64,000 nucleotides of DNA from Candidatus Halocynthiibacter alkanivorans (GCF_003333265.1 NZ_QOLB01000091.1:41137-105136); one strand, 5' to 3'. Positions 9,039 through 19,142 are shown, counted from the first letter of the stretch. Numbers and translations: made by a program. The notes: generated by a model from the letters alone, not told the origin.

Positions 9039-9974
9039 TTATGAAGCTGCGCCAGGTATTTCATCGGCGTGTGGAGGATTAGCTCCCACGCGTGACACGG
9101 TGACCGCAGCAACCTGGTGAGCGAAAAGTAAAGCGTTTCGCAAATCAGACAGGCTGACGGTCTGCAAAACGCCCATCCGCAACAATCCAGCTTGAAACAA
9201 CCGCGCCAGGAAGCCCGCATTGAATGTGTCGCCGGCACCAACCGTATCAACGACTGTCACCTTTTGGGCAGGGACATGAATGGAGGTCCCATCGGCCAGG
9301 TATGCGGTGGCCCCGGTGCCCCCTTCTGTGACGATGACAATCGAAGGACCCGAGATGGCCGCGACCTTGCCGCAGAGTGACTGAGACCCGGGAACCAGCC
9401 AGGCAAGATCTTTGTCCGAGACCTTCAAAATATCGCAAGCCGCGATGATGCGGCTCAGCCGGACACGGTAACTGACTTCATCGGTAATGAACCCGGGGCG
9501 GATATTGGGATCAACCATGATCGGCCGCGTGCCTGCGTATTGCTCAATCAACGCGGCATAGGCTTCTGCTGCAGGTTCCACAACAAGGCTGATCCCCCCA
9601 AAATACAGGGTGTTCACCGTCTCGGGGAGGGTCGGAAGATCATGCGGACCGATCATTCGCCCCGCGGAGTTTTCGTCATAGAACGTGTAGTCCGCCTGTC
9701 CGTTTTCCAACTGCACAAAGGCCAGTGTCGTGGGCCGGCGGGATCGTATCGAGAAGGTCGGATCGACGAATGAAGCCTTCAGGTCAGCCTCTATTGCCTG
9801 GCCATGAAGATCCGTGGAAAGCCCCGTAAGCATACCAACAGGGATGCCCAGCCGGCCCAGCGCAATCGCGGTGTTGAAAATGGCGCCTCCGGTGTGGGGG
9901 ACGTATGCTGTCTGGCCTGTGTCTGTATGAAAGGGGATCATGTCGATCAAGGCCTCGCCGCAGCATAGGATCAT
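9039..9974 (-). CDS. PfkB-family fructokinase
   Basis: 311-aa ribokinase/PfkB-type sugar kinase. N-terminal GEALIDMIP and TGGAIFNTAIALGRLG form the sugar-binding part. The C-terminal anion hole and catalytic base are in GAGDTFNAG at residues 246-254, with D249 as the expected base. As last gene of the polyol operon, 53 nt after mannitol dehydrogenase, it most likely phosphorylates the fructose produced by the two upstream dehydrogenases to fructose-6-phosphate. Specificity is inferred from this context. Confidence 0.9.
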   Translation of the reverse strand: MILCCGEALIDMIPFHTDTGQTAYVPHTGGAIFNTAIALGRLGIPVGMLTGLSTDLHGQAIEADLKASFVDPTFSIRSRRPTTLAFVQLENGQADYTFYDENSAGRMIGPHDLPTLPETVNTLYFGGISLVVEPAAEAYAALIEQYAGTRPIMVDPNIRPGFITDEVSYRVRLSRIIAACDILKVSDKDLAWLVPGSQSLCGKVAAISGPSIVIVTEGGTGATAYLADGTSIHVPAQKVTVVDTVGAGDTFNAGFLARLFQAGLLRMGVLQTVSLSDLRNALLFAHQVAAVTVSRVGANPPHADEIPGAAS

Positions 9975-10027
9975 GGGGCACCTTTTGTATTGAGTGGATT
10001 TCGTGGTTGCATTGTTTCGGGGACAAG

Positions 10028-11506
10028 TTACTCGTCCAGATAGGCTCTGATTGTCGCCTCAATGCCATCGGCTTGAATTCGGGAATGCCAGGTTGCGAAC
10101 GCGTTCGAGAAGCGGGCGTCGCTGGAAAGCCCTCCATAGACCTGACGCATTCCAAGCCATTGTTCGGGCGCACCAATCGCAGACCGGGCGGTCAATGTCA
10201 GCATGTCCCAACACGGGTCGTTTGGTTCGATTGTGCTGTCATCCTCGCGCGTGCCCTCGCAATACCGCGCCCAGGCGGCGGAGACGAGTGCAAGACCAGT
10301 TACGGGCGTCGCTGCTTTCAGACCATCGCGGATGGATGGAACGATAAAGCCAGGGTGGCGACTGGAGCCGTCAAAAGCAACGCGACGGGTGGTGTCCGCG
10401 ATTTCGGGATTGGAGAAGCGTCGCTCAATCAGCCCGAGATATTCCAACGGTGTATAGCCGGGAACTGGCGCCACATGCGGCGCGATCTCTTCACTCACAA
10501 CCTTGCGCAGCAGCGCGCGAATAGTGGGATTGGCCATCGTTTCGGCGATGGTTTCAAGCCCCATGAGCTCACCCGGACCGGCGATAATCTGGTGCCCACC
10601 GTTCAGGATACGGATCTTCATCGTCTCGAAATCATGTACCCGGTCCGAGAAGGTGGCGCCGGCCTTGTCCCAATCCGGGCGCCCGGCACAAAAGTCGTCC
10701 TCGATCACCCATTGACGGAAGTTTTCGTGGGTGACCGGGACTGCATCGTTGATGCCGAAGCCTTGCACCAGCGCAATTTCGTTCCGGCCGGTGGCGGGGA
10801 CGATGCAATCGACCATGGCGTTGGGAAAGCTGCAGTTGCGGTCGATCCAGTCGGCAAGCGCGGGGTCCGACAGAGCCGCAAGCGACACAATCGTCTGGCG
10901 CAGCACCGTCCCGTTACCCTGCAAGTTGTCACAGCTTTGACAGGTGAATGGTCCCTGGCCACCTTCACGACGCCGGCGCAAGGCAGCGATGATCGCACCA
11001 AAAGCCGTACGCGGGTGTTCTGGATTGGCCGCGTCATACCGGATGTCCGGGTGGGTCGCGTCGAATCCGCCGGTCGCCGCATCAATGAAATAACCACCTT
11101 CGGTCACAGTCAGAGAAACGATGCGAATAGCAGCATCGGCCATCTGCGCGATCAGTGTGGCATTTCCCTCTTCCACGGGAAGGAAATCAATCATCGCGCC
11201 GCAGACCTCGGCGGATTTACCCGAAGGGTCCAGCTCAATCAGGGTCGTCAGGCAATCCTGCGCCAACAGCTTTTCCCGCTGTGTGGCATCGCCCGGACGC
11301 ACACCGGCGCCGATGATGGCCCAGTCCTGGCACAGCCCCATATCGAACAGCCGGTGCAGATACCACGCCTGGTGCGCGCGGTGGAAATTTCCGAGACCAA
11401 TATGGACGATGCCTGGGGAAAGCCGGCTGCGGTCGTAGCGCGGCGTGCGCACATTGCCGGGCAGTTGCGAAAGGGTTGCGTCGGACAGGGGGATCAGTTC
11501 AACCAT
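10028..11506 (-). CDS. mtlK: Mannitol 2-dehydrogenase
   Basis: 492-aa long-chain polyol dehydrogenase that oxidises D-mannitol (often also D-arabinitol) to the ketose with NAD. The N-terminal HIGLGNFHRAHQ (35-46) is the dinucleotide-binding region. The catalytic signature KIRILNGGH places K297, N302 and H305 at the positions of Lys, Asn and His in characterised mannitol 2-dehydrogenases. It overlaps the upstream sorbitol dehydrogenase gene by 13 nt, indicating translational coupling. Gene order matches the Rhodobacter smo/mtl operon. Confidence 0.93.
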   Translation of the reverse strand: MVELIPLSDATLSQLPGNVRTPRYDRSRLSPGIVHIGLGNFHRAHQAWYLHRLFDMGLCQDWAIIGAGVRPGDATQREKLLAQDCLTTLIELDPSGKSAEVCGAMIDFLPVEEGNATLIAQMADAAIRIVSLTVTEGGYFIDAATGGFDATHPDIRYDAANPEHPRTAFGAIIAALRRRREGGQGPFTCQSCDNLQGNGTVLRQTIVSLAALSDPALADWIDRNCSFPNAMVDCIVPATGRNEIALVQGFGINDAVPVTHENFRQWVIEDDFCAGRPDWDKAGATFSDRVHDFETMKIRILNGGHQIIAGPGELMGLETIAETMANPTIRALLRKVVSEEIAPHVAPVPGYTPLEYLGLIERRFSNPEIADTTRRVAFDGSSRHPGFIVPSIRDGLKAATPVTGLALVSAAWARYCEGTREDDSTIEPNDPCWDMLTLTARSAIGAPEQWLGMRQVYGGLSSDARFSNAFATWHSRIQADGIEATIRAYLDE

Positions 11507-12267
11507 TGGCCACCATCCACGTTATAGGTTTGTGCCACGATATAATCGGCCTCGGCGCTGGCCAGGAAGATGGCCATGCCAGTCAGGTCTTCGGCCGTGC
11601 CCATGCGCCCAAAGGGGACGGCGTCGCCGACCTCCTGCTTTTTCTGACCCGGCGCCTTGTTTTCATGTTTGGCAAAGAACGCATCGACCCCGTCCCAATG
11701 TTCGCCATCCACCACGCCGGGGGAAATGGCGTTCACGTTGATGCCGTGCTTGATGAGATCCAGCCCCGCTGACTGGGTCAGCGAAATGACCGCGGCCTTG
11801 GTGGCGCAGTAAACCGCGACCAGCGGTTCTCCGCGGCGACCCGCCTGACTGGCCATGTTGATGATCTTGCCGCCACCGCCGCGCTGTATCATATACTTGG
11901 CGACGGCCTGCAAAGTGAACAGCGTGCCCGCAACGTTTATCTCGAAAACGCGTGCAAATTCGGCGCGGTCGATTTCCACGACCGGGGCGGCGGTGAACAA
12001 GGCAGCGTTGTTGATCAGGATGTCGATACCACCCAGTGCCCTGGCCGTTTTAGCCACAGCATTGTCGATGCTCTCCTGAGAGGTCACATCCATTTCAACC
12101 GCTATCGCTGCCGCGCCAATTTCAGACGCCGTTGCCTGCGCTCGCGCGGTGTCGATATCGGCGATCGCAACCCGCGCGCCTTCGCGTACGTATGCCTCTG
12201 CAAATGCGCGCCCGATGCCACGTGCGGCGCCGGTGATCAGCGCCGTTTTTCCATCCAGCCGTTTCAT
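11494..12267 (-). CDS. smoS: Sorbitol (L-iditol 2-) dehydrogenase, SDR family
   Basis: 257-aa classical short-chain dehydrogenase. The cofactor motif TGAARGIG is at residues 12-19, NNAA at 86-89, and the catalytic S140, Y153 and K157 match the numbering I recall for Rhodobacter SmoS. It should oxidise D-sorbitol to D-fructose and galactitol to tagatose in the cytoplasm. The start overlaps the preceding ATPase gene by 4 nt (ATGA). Confidence 0.92.
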   Translation of the reverse strand: MKRLDGKTALITGAARGIGRAFAEAYVREGARVAIADIDTARAQATASEIGAAAIAVEMDVTSQESIDNAVAKTARALGGIDILINNAALFTAAPVVEIDRAEFARVFEINVAGTLFTLQAVAKYMIQRGGGGKIINMASQAGRRGEPLVAVYCATKAAVISLTQSAGLDLIKHGINVNAISPGVVDGEHWDGVDAFFAKHENKAPGQKKQEVGDAVPFGRMGTAEDLTGMAIFLASAEADYIVAQTYNVDGGQWLN

Positions 12268-13268
12268 GCGATCCGCAGCCCTTGCGCATCGAACCGATGG
12301 AATTGGTCCTGCCGCGGGTTCAGATGGATGATGTCGCCGTGACTTACCTCGATGTCACCGGAGATCCGAACGGTCATCATATCCGTCAGGCCGGTGTCAT
12401 GGACATGGATGAAAGTGTCAGAGCCAAGATGTTCGGCAACGCCGACACGCCCCGTCCATGTTCCTTCCGTCCTGCTGACGTCGATGTGCTCGGGGCGGAT
12501 ACCGACTGTTTCCGCACTATGTTTCTGCGCCTCCGGACCTGAAAAGATGTTCATCTTCGGCGAACCGATGAAACCGGCCACGAAGAGGTTGCGCGGCGTG
12601 TGATACAGTTCCAGTGGACTGCCTACCTGTTCGATGTACCCTGCCCGCAGGACGACGATTTTGTCGGCCATGGTCATGGCTTCGACCTGGTCGTGAGTGA
12701 CATAAACCATCGTCGTTGCCAGCCGTTTGTGCATCTCACTAATTTCCAGCCGCATCCCCACGCGCAAGGCGGCATCAAGGTTTGACAGCGGTTCATCAAA
12801 CAGAAATGCCGAAGGTTCGCGCACGATGGCGCGACCGATGGCGACCCGTTGGCGTTGGCCGCCGGACAGTTGGCCAGGCCGGCGGTCGAGGTAATCGGTC
12901 AGGTTCAGCGCCGCTGCAGCCTGATCAATGCGACGCTTTTGCTCTGCCTGGTCGATCCTGGCCATGCGCAGTGGGAAAGCGATGTTCTTTCTCACCGTCA
13001 TATGTGGATAAAGCGCATAAGACTGGAACACCATTGCAAGACCGCGCTTGGCCGGGGCCACGTCTGTGGCGTCCTGGCCGTCGATCATCATCTTGCCCGA
13101 GGTCACGTCCTCAAGCCCGGCAATCAGCCTGAGCAACGTGGACTTGCCACAACCCGAGGGGCCGACAAAAACCGTGAACTCCCCGTCTTCGATGGTCAGG
13201 TCCAGCGGCGGAATGACTTCCACATCGCCGAATTTCTTGGTGACTTTTTCAAGCGTGATCTGTCCCAT
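12264..13268 (-). CDS. smoK: Polyol ABC transporter ATP-binding protein
   Basis: 334-aa MalK/UgpC-type ATPase. Walker [10 protein letters not shown] is near residue 37, the signature [14 protein letters not shown] near 134 and Walker [12 protein letters not shown] near 155, followed by a C-terminal TOBE-type regulatory domain of about 100 residues. It energises the SmoEFG polyol importer. Spacing to the permease gene is 11 nt and the 3' end overlaps smoS. Confidence 0.93.
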   Translation of the reverse strand: MGQITLEKVTKKFGDVEVIPPLDLTIEDGEFTVFVGPSGCGKSTLLRLIAGLEDVTSGKMMIDGQDATDVAPAKRGLAMVFQSYALYPHMTVRKNIAFPLRMARIDQAEQKRRIDQAAAALNLTDYLDRRPGQLSGGQRQRVAIGRAIVREPSAFLFDEPLSNLDAALRVGMRLEISEMHKRLATTMVYVTHDQVEAMTMADKIVVLRAGYIEQVGSPLELYHTPRNLFVAGFIGSPKMNIFSGPEAQKHSAETVGIRPEHIDVSRTEGTWTGRVGVAEHLGSDTFIHVHDTGLTDMMTVRISGDIEVSHGDIIHLNPRQDQFHRFDAQGLRIA

Positions 13269-13279
13269 GGTGATGTTCC

Positions 13280-14110
13280 TTATTTAACCGCGCCAAAGGT
13301 GAGACCGCGCACGAGTTGTTTCTGGCTGAACCAGCCCAGGATGAGTATCGGAGCAATGGCCATGGTCGAGGCGGCCGAAAGCTTGGCGTAGAAGAGCCCT
13401 TCGGGGCTGGAGTAGCTGGCGATGAAAGCGGTGAGTGGCGCCGCTTTGGCCGCCGTCAGGTTGAGCGTCCAGAAGGCTTCGTTCCAGGCCAGGATGAAGT
13501 TCAGAAGCAATGTCGAGGCGATGCCGGGCACGGCCAGGGGGATCAACACGAAGAGGATTTCCGAGCGCAGCGTCGCGCCGTCCATCCGGGCGGCTTCCAG
13601 GATTTCGCCCGGGATTTCGCGGAAATATGTGTAGAGCATCCAGATGATAATCGGCAGGTTGATCAGCATCAGCACGAGAGTGAGACCAAGGCGGCTGTCG
13701 AGAAGTCCCATTTTAATGAAGAGCAGGTAGATCGGGTACAACACGCCGACGGCCGGCAGCATCTTGGTCGACAGCATCCAGAGCAGGATGTCTTTGGTAC
13801 GGCGCGACGGCACAAAGGCCATGGACCAGGCCGCCGGCACCGCGACGAGGATGCCCAGAAGCGTGGAGCCACCTGCGATAAAGATCGAGTTCCACAGGAA
13901 CCGTGCATAGTCAGAGCGCTCGGTCACGACTTTGTAGTTTTCAAACGTCCAGTCGAAGAACAGGAAGACCGGCGGGTCGGCGATGGCCGTGGCCTCGGTC
14001 TTGAAGCTGGTCAGGACGGTCCAGAGGATCGGGAAGAAGATCAGCAGACCGACGGCCCAGGCGGCGGCGGTGTTGATGATCTTGCGTTGTGTGGTTACGG
14101 CGCGGGCCAT
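13280..14110 (-). CDS. smoG: Polyol ABC transporter permease, MalG type
   Basis: 276-aa inner-membrane permease with six predicted helices. The EAA loop that contacts the ATPase reads [20 protein letters not shown]. It pairs with the MalF-type permease encoded 16 nt upstream. Confidence 0.92.
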   Translation of the reverse strand: MARAVTTQRKIINTAAAWAVGLLIFFPILWTVLTSFKTEATAIADPPVFLFFDWTFENYKVVTERSDYARFLWNSIFIAGGSTLLGILVAVPAAWSMAFVPSRRTKDILLWMLSTKMLPAVGVLYPIYLLFIKMGLLDSRLGLTLVLMLINLPIIIWMLYTYFREIPGEILEAARMDGATLRSEILFVLIPLAVPGIASTLLLNFILAWNEAFWTLNLTAAKAAPLTAFIASYSSPEGLFYAKLSAASTMAIAPILILGWFSQKQLVRGLTFGAVK

Positions 14111-14126
14111 GGTCAGTTCTTCCTAC

Positions 14127-14990
14127 TCAGTCCAGATTTTTGCCAACGATGCGCATCAGGAACAGCGCGATGATATTGGCAAGGATGACGGCATAGATGC
14201 CCCCGGCCGAGCCAAGGCCGACGTTCTGGCTTTCCAGCACACGCTGGTAGATCAGATAGGTCAGCGTGCGGGTGCCAAAGCTGCCCTGGGTGGTCACGAA
14301 AATCTCAGCGAAGATCGACAGAAGAAAGATCGTCTGGATCAGCACCACGATGGTGATCGCGCGCGACAGGTGCGGCAGGGTGATGAAACCGAAGCGGGCC
14401 AGTGGCGGGGCGCCGTCCATTTCCGCCGCTTCCATCTGTTCACTGTCCAGCGACTGGATCGCGGTCAGCAGGATCAACGTTGCAAAGGGCAGCCATTGCC
14501 AGGACACGATTATCACGATGGATACCAGGGACGCCTGGCTAAGCCATTCCACCGGGGTAAGTCCGAAGGCTTTCCACAGATGGGCTAACAGGCCGTTCAC
14601 CGGATCCATGAACATGTTCTTCCACACCAGCGCGGTGACGGTCGGCATCACAAAAAAGGGTGCGATCACAAGGATGCGGACAATGCCTTGCCCCCACATC
14701 GGTTGATCCAGCAGGATGGCCAGCAGCACACCGAAGCAAACCGTGATCAACAGCACACCGCCGACGATGATCAGCGTCGCCAGAACGGACGGCCAAAAGG
14801 CGCTGGAGGTCACAAAACGGATATAGTTGTCAAACCCGACCCAGCCCAGGTCTCCGCCACGCAGCGGCAGGTATTTCTTAAACGAGAAAAAGAGCGTCAT
14901 TGTCAGAGGCACTAACATCCACCCAAGAAGCAAAATGACTGCAGGTGCCATCATCAATCGGGCGGCGGATCGCGAATGCTGCGTTGCCAT
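14127..14990 (-). CDS. smoF: Polyol ABC transporter permease, MalF type
   Basis: 287-aa inner-membrane permease with six predicted helices. The EAA loop is visible as EAAEMDGAPPLARFGFITLP. It forms the translocation pore with SmoG. It is separated from the binding-protein gene by 107 nt containing a weak hairpin, a usual arrangement for making more binding protein than permease. Confidence 0.92.
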   Translation of the reverse strand: MATQHSRSAARLMMAPAVILLLGWMLVPLTMTLFFSFKKYLPLRGGDLGWVGFDNYIRFVTSSAFWPSVLATLIIVGGVLLITVCFGVLLAILLDQPMWGQGIVRILVIAPFFVMPTVTALVWKNMFMDPVNGLLAHLWKAFGLTPVEWLSQASLVSIVIIVSWQWLPFATLILLTAIQSLDSEQMEAAEMDGAPPLARFGFITLPHLSRAITIVVLIQTIFLLSIFAEIFVTTQGSFGTRTLTYLIYQRVLESQNVGLGSAGGIYAVILANIIALFLMRIVGKNLD

Positions 14991-15054
14991 GGGGATCTCC
15001 TCGCGGACTGTATGTGCCGCGGTTGTTGTGGGCCGTCAGGATACGGAAAAAGTG

Positions 15055-15084
15055 CTCCGGAGACAGGTTGCCCTACCCCCGGAG
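15055..15084 (-). terminator. Weak intercistronic hairpin between smoE and smoF
   Basis: A 6-bp CTCCGG/CCGGAG inverted repeat lies just after the binding-protein gene on the minus strand. It could stabilise or attenuate the transcript. Stem strength is modest. Confidence 0.3.
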
Positions 15085-15097
15085 TTGGGAGAAAGGA

Positions 15098-16405
15098 TCA
15101 GTAGCCTGCGGCTTCCATCTCTTCAGCAGTCAGGATCTGCGCCTTAGCAAGCGCCTCTTCCACGGTTTGCTGACCCGCGAGTGCTGCCGAGAATTCCTGC
15201 CCCACCTGGGTGGCGATGCCTGCAAACTCCGGGATCGCGACAAACTGCACACCGGTGTAAGGCACGGGGTCCACGGTCGGTGCGGTCGGGTCAGCCGAGT
15301 TGATCGAGTTGAGCGTCATCGCTGCAAACGGAACCTTCGCGTATTCAGGGTTCTCATAAAGCGAGGTGCGCGTGCCGGGAGGCACGTTGGCCCAACCTTC
15401 GTTCGCAGCAACCAAAGCTGTGTATTCCTTGCTGGTGGCCCAGGCGACGAACTTTTTGGCTTCTTCCGTGGCATCAGACCCTGTCGGGATCGCCAGCGAC
15501 CAGGCCCAGAGCCAGTTGCCGCGCTTGCCAAGCCCAGCATCAGCTGCGAGGGCGAAGCCAACTTTGTCAGCAACGGTGGAATCGGTGGGGTTGGTCACGA
15601 AAGACGCTGCAACGGTGGCGTCGATCCACATGCCGCATTTGCCCTGCTGAAACAACGACAGGTTTTCGTTGAAACCGTTGGTCGAGGCACCCGGAGGACC
15701 GTAGTTGTTCATCAGGTCCATATAGGTGTTCAGCGTGGTCGCCCATTGCTCGCTGTCGAACTGGGGGCGCCAATTCTCGTCAAACCATCGCGCGCCAAAG
15801 GAGTTCGACATGGCGGTCAGGAAGGCCATGTTCTCGCCCCAGCCCGCTTTACCGCGCAGGCAAATGCCATAAATACCGTTGTCCTTGTCGGTCATCGCGG
15901 CAGCGGCTTCTTTGATGAAGCCCCAGGACGGTGCCTCGGGCATCTCAAGACCGGCCTGCTCCATCAGGTCTGTGCGGTACATAACCATCGAGCTTTCGCC
16001 ATAAAACGGTGCAGCGTAGAGCTCGCCATCGACCGTCAGACCGCCCCGGATCGCGGGCAGAATGTCGTCGGCGTCCCATTCGTCAGGCAGATCGTTCAAC
16101 GACACCAGCCAGTCCTGGGCGCCCCAGATCGGAACTTCGTAGGTGCCGATTGTCATCACATCGAACTGACCACCTTTGGCGGCGATGTCCTGGGTGACGC
16201 GCTGGCGCAGCACGTTTTCTTCGAGCGTGACCCATTCCAGTTTGATGTCGGGGTTCTGCGCGGTGAAGTCATCGGTCAGACCCTGCATTCGGATCATGTC
16301 GCCGTTGTTTACGGTCGCAATGGTGATGGTGGTTTCGGCGTGGACTGCGGTGGCTGCAAGGATTGCGGCCACGCTGACCAGGCTAAGTGACGTGTTCTGT
16401 TTCAT
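15098..16405 (-). CDS. smoE: Polyol ABC transporter substrate-binding protein
   Basis: 435-aa periplasmic binding protein with a Sec signal peptide of about 23 residues ending AVHAE. The mature protein begins TTITIATVNNGDMIRMQGL, typical of sugar-binding family 1. First gene of the operon, it captures sorbitol and mannitol for SmoFGK. The promoter region upstream contains the TTTACGCGCGTAAA palindrome. Confidence 0.93.
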   Translation of the reverse strand: MKQNTSLSLVSVAAILAATAVHAETTITIATVNNGDMIRMQGLTDDFTAQNPDIKLEWVTLEENVLRQRVTQDIAAKGGQFDVMTIGTYEVPIWGAQDWLVSLNDLPDEWDADDILPAIRGGLTVDGELYAAPFYGESSMVMYRTDLMEQAGLEMPEAPSWGFIKEAAAAMTDKDNGIYGICLRGKAGWGENMAFLTAMSNSFGARWFDENWRPQFDSEQWATTLNTYMDLMNNYGPPGASTNGFNENLSLFQQGKCGMWIDATVAASFVTNPTDSTVADKVGFALAADAGLGKRGNWLWAWSLAIPTGSDATEEAKKFVAWATSKEYTALVAANEGWANVPPGTRTSLYENPEYAKVPFAAMTLNSINSADPTAPTVDPVPYTGVQFVAIPEFAGIATQVGQEFSAALAGQQTVEEALAKAQILTAEEMEAAGY

Positions 16406-16477
16406 TGTTAGTCCTCCCTTTTTGCATCAAATGCCTGGAGAAGCCTAGGTTCAATACTACGCGGCGTCAATAATAAA

Positions 16478-16491
16478 TTTACGCGCGTAAA
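16478..16491. promoter_or_regulatory. Palindromic LacI-type operator upstream of smoE
   Basis: TTTACGCGCGTAAA is a perfect 14-bp palindrome with a central CG, the classic form of a LacI-family operator. It lies 73 nt before the smoE start and just past the end of the LacI-family gene. Related half-sites (GCGCGCAAAT) occur twice at about 17582-17593 and 17615-17627 upstream of the regulator itself. Confidence 0.7.
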
Positions 16492-16503
16492 GTTTGCAGT
16501 GTT

Positions 16504-17532
16504 TCAAGCAGATGCGCGCATCACCAGCTTGCCTTCAAACAACGTCTCGTGCCTCGAATCACCGGTGCCCCCGCTTTCGATCAGAGCAAGCAGCGTCTCC
16601 ACACTGCGTTCTGAAATCGCCTCGTAGTCTTGTGAAACGGTCGTGAGAGACGGACAGGTGAAACGCGAAAACGGGTGATCGTCATGGCCGGCGACCCGAA
16701 TATCGCAATCTGCTTTATGGCCCACGCGCAGACCCTGTTCGTAGCAGGCCGCGAGAAAACCAATCGCAAGCCGGTCGTTGCTGCACAGTACTGATTTTGT
16801 CGGCAGGCTGCGCTCAGAAATCAATTTTAGACCCCCTTTGTATCCAATCTCCTCAAACCCCCAGCCTTCGCCGTCGACGCGCACGATATGTGGTTCAAAT
16901 CCCAATCGCTCCATCGTCTGGATAAACGCGTTTCGGCGCTTGTTGGCGTTGGGGTTCACCGGCGACATTTCCAGGAATATCGGTGGTTCACCCGTGCGGC
17001 ACAGGTATTCAACGCTCAACTGAACGAATTGCATATTGTTTGAACCTACAAACGCTTCGCCGACGCCTTCAATATTGCTGTCAAAAAGCACAGTGGGCAC
17101 GTCATCACAGAACTTCTCGATACTGCTGCGGTCAGACGCCCGCCCCAGCGGCGCCATCAAAACGCCCGCCGGACGTATTGAGCGAAGTGTGTCGAGAATT
17201 TCATTCTCATGCTGAGGGCTGCCATGTGAACTGAATGTTGTCGGGGAAAATCCAGCCGCGATAAAGCGCTGTTCGATGTTGCGGGCGAGTTCAGCGAAAA
17301 ACGGATCGGCCACGAAAGGCACCACGATTCCGATATTCTTGGTCAACCGTCGGTTTTGGTTGATGGCATAGACATTTGGACGATAGTCGTAGCGCTCCAG
17401 TGCCGCTTCGATGCGAATTCTTGTCGATTTTCGAACGCTGTTCGGATCGTTGAAATATTTAGAAACTGTCGGCCGCGAGACACCGCTCCTGGCCGCGAAC
17501 TCTTCCATATTCTTAATTTTGTCTTCGCCCAT
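16504..17532 (-). CDS. LacI-family regulator of the polyol operon
   Basis: 342 aa. The N-terminal helix-turn-helix reads EFAARSGVSRPTVSKYFNDP at about residues 9-28, followed by the LacI hinge and a periplasmic-binding-like effector domain beginning NIGIVVPFVADPF. The start at 17532 (MGEDKIKNM) is chosen over the longer frame because GAGG precedes it at good spacing and DNA-binding domains of this family begin there. It sits directly upstream of smoE in the same orientation. It probably represses the operon until a polyol binds. Confidence 0.87.
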   Translation of the reverse strand: MGEDKIKNMEEFAARSGVSRPTVSKYFNDPNSVRKSTRIRIEAALERYDYRPNVYAINQNRRLTKNIGIVVPFVADPFFAELARNIEQRFIAAGFSPTTFSSHGSPQHENEILDTLRSIRPAGVLMAPLGRASDRSSIEKFCDDVPTVLFDSNIEGVGEAFVGSNNMQFVQLSVEYLCRTGEPPIFLEMSPVNPNANKRRNAFIQTMERLGFEPHIVRVDGEGWGFEEIGYKGGLKLISERSLPTKSVLCSNDRLAIGFLAACYEQGLRVGHKADCDIRVAGHDDHPFSRFTCPSLTTVSQDYEAISERSVETLLALIESGGTGDSRHETLFEGKLVMRASA

Positions 17533-18065
17533 TTCTCGACCTCGAACTAAAATGTTGAATGCCGGTCGCCTGCCAGCGGATGCGCGCGCAAATCTTGCCG
17601 GGCAGGCACTTTGACGCGCGCAAATATTTGTATTTACATTGGAAGTTTTCGTGTCAATCGTCAAGGATCGCCATTCTGCAATTGTGGCGTGAGATCGGGG
17701 CGCACTGGAAAACGCGTTTCAAGAAACAGGCAGCCGTCACCGCTCTACCTGCGCCGCTCCGATTGTGCCTGCCAGCACTGTTACCGGACAAAAGGAAACG
17801 GCCGGCAGCGGATTTTGCGTGGTGGCGTATGGCGGCTTCTCTAATTGGGTGTTCGGGTTGAGCGCGTTTTCCTTCTTTCTTCCGGGTCATCGTCGCTCAT
17901 CCAAGTCACGCTTCTCTCCGCAGTCTGTTTTGGCGCTCTGATGGCACCGCTGTTCACAGCTATCCTGTGATCCTATGGGGAGCGCGACCTCAGAACAGAG
18001 GCAGCCCAGTTACGCATGCTCGCCGCCCATACTGACAAATTTCTGCAGCAGCAACATCGGTACAT

Positions 18066-18120
18066 TGGGCTCAAATCAACCGTTCGCTGCAGCCTGAATG
18101 AACGGACGCTGTGCGGACTT
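18066..18120 (+). repeat. Fragment of the dispersed intergenic repeat
   Basis: GGGCTCAAATCAACCGTTCG and CTGAATGAACGG match the fragment at 1692-1745. CTGTGCGGAC, normally the far end of the repeat, follows at once, so the centre is deleted. Confidence 0.55.
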
Positions 18121-18159
18121 AATTCTGCCATTCGGAAGTGGCCTTTGAATGGCAGAATT
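18121..18159. terminator. 13-bp perfect inverted repeat
   Basis: AATTCTGCCATTC and GAATGGCAGAATT are exact inverted repeats with a 13-nt loop. There is no adjacent gene to terminate, so it may be a structured remnant or small RNA end. Confidence 0.4.
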
Positions 18160-18619
18160 CGGCGCATCGCGACGTCAATCCCGGCTGGACGGGCGGAAGC
18201 AGCTCGACGCTACAGACACAAAACCAGCAAAAACTGCGCTGGACACGGACATTTTATGGATGCTTGTATCGCACATGTTTGCGTTGGCAACAGACTGAGT
18301 AAGGCGCAAACATCCGGCATCATTCGAAAGTGCTTAGCGATTATCGAGAGGCGTAGCACGCTGATACCTTCCACGTTGCCGACCCCTAATGTCGGGACTG
18401 AATTGCAGGTGTCTCGCGAAGCTGTGAATATCTACAATGAGTGCGACTTCTTCTCCGTGGCCATTTCCCGATGGGCCGATTCAGCCCTGAGTGTTATTTG
18501 CGGCAGCGTGATAGCCTCGTGCAAAACACCTCTTGAATGATTTTCACCTCAGATATGACAGGGCCAGGGTGCGCGCCTTTTTTGCTGCTCCGGGATCAGA
18601 ACAGATTGTTTTTGTGAAC

Positions 18620-18639
18620 AAGGATGGAGTATGCTACTT
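18620..18639. promoter_or_regulatory. Possible NsrR half-site upstream of nsrR
   Basis: The 9-mer ATGCTACTT at 18631-18639 is identical to the half-site in the operator upstream of the multicopper oxidase gene (22069-22077). It lies 44 nt before the proposed TTG start. Only one half is well conserved. Autoregulation is inferred. Confidence 0.4.
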
Positions 18640-18682
18640 ATATTTCCCGGATCGTTCATTTGTTGCTGCGGAGGCACTGGAA

Positions 18683-19123
18683 TTGCGTTTGACCACCTAC
18701 ACTGATTACACGTTGCGGGTGCTGATGTATGTCAGCCTGAAGAATGGCGAAAAGGCGACGATGAAGGGGATTTGTGAGAGCTACGGCATCTCCAGAAACC
18801 ATGTGATGAAAATCGTGCAGGACCTGGCCCGCGAGGGTCTGTTGGAAACCTCGCGCGGGAAAACTGGTGGCATATTGCTGGCCAGAGCACCGGAAGACAT
18901 CTCATTGCGCAAAGTCATCCAGAAATCAGAACCCGATTTCAGGATCGTTGAGTGTTTCGAATGCGGTTTGTCCACTTGCCCGCTGGTGGGGAACTGTGTG
19001 CTGACCGGCGTGCTGGCCGAGGCGATGAACGCCTTTTTGGATGTGCTGGGCAAATATACCCTGGCCGATCTGGTGCGGCCGAAAAATGCCCTGGCCAGGA
19101 TGCTGAACCTGCCCGAGCTCTGA
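18683..19123 (+). CDS. nsrR: Rrf2-family nitric-oxide-sensing repressor, NsrR type
   Basis: 146 aa, normal NsrR length, if translation begins at the TTG at 18683. GGAGG lies 8 nt upstream and MRLTTYTDYTLRVLMY is the usual NsrR start. The winged helix includes ESYGISRNHVMKIVQDLARE. The Fe-S cluster region ECFECGLSTCPLVGNC supplies C91, C94, C99 and C105. NsrR proteins lose DNA binding when NO attacks the cluster. It is convergent with the nirK operon, and both promoters share a half-site, which supports it as their regulator. Confidence 0.85.
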   Translation: MRLTTYTDYTLRVLMYVSLKNGEKATMKGICESYGISRNHVMKIVQDLAREGLLETSRGKTGGILLARAPEDISLRKVIQKSEPDFRIVECFECGLSTCPLVGNCVLTGVLAEAMNAFLDVLGKYTLADLVRPKNALARMLNLPEL

Positions 19124-19142
19124 CCACATTGGCGTTGGCGAA

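Larger units (their letters stand above)
17533..18682. other. Gene-poor stretch between polyol and nitrite modules
   Basis: It contains two GCGCGCAAAT half-sites near 17582-17627, a dispersed repeat fragment at 18066 and a long inverted repeat at 18121-18159. Open frames here look like chance frames. Confidence 0.4.

Noticed and set aside
8508..9250. Long minus-strand frames between the small secreted protein and fructokinase genes
   Set aside because: They run through the dispersed repeat and into the fructokinase gene in another frame, with no start signal.
10000..11527. 540-codon plus-strand frame opposite mannitol dehydrogenase
   Set aside because: Shadow frame of a high-GC gene. The minus strand encodes an intact enzyme with catalytic residues.
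14945..16390. 481-codon plus-strand frame opposite smoE
   Set aside because: Shadow of the binding-protein gene, which has a signal peptide and family motifs.
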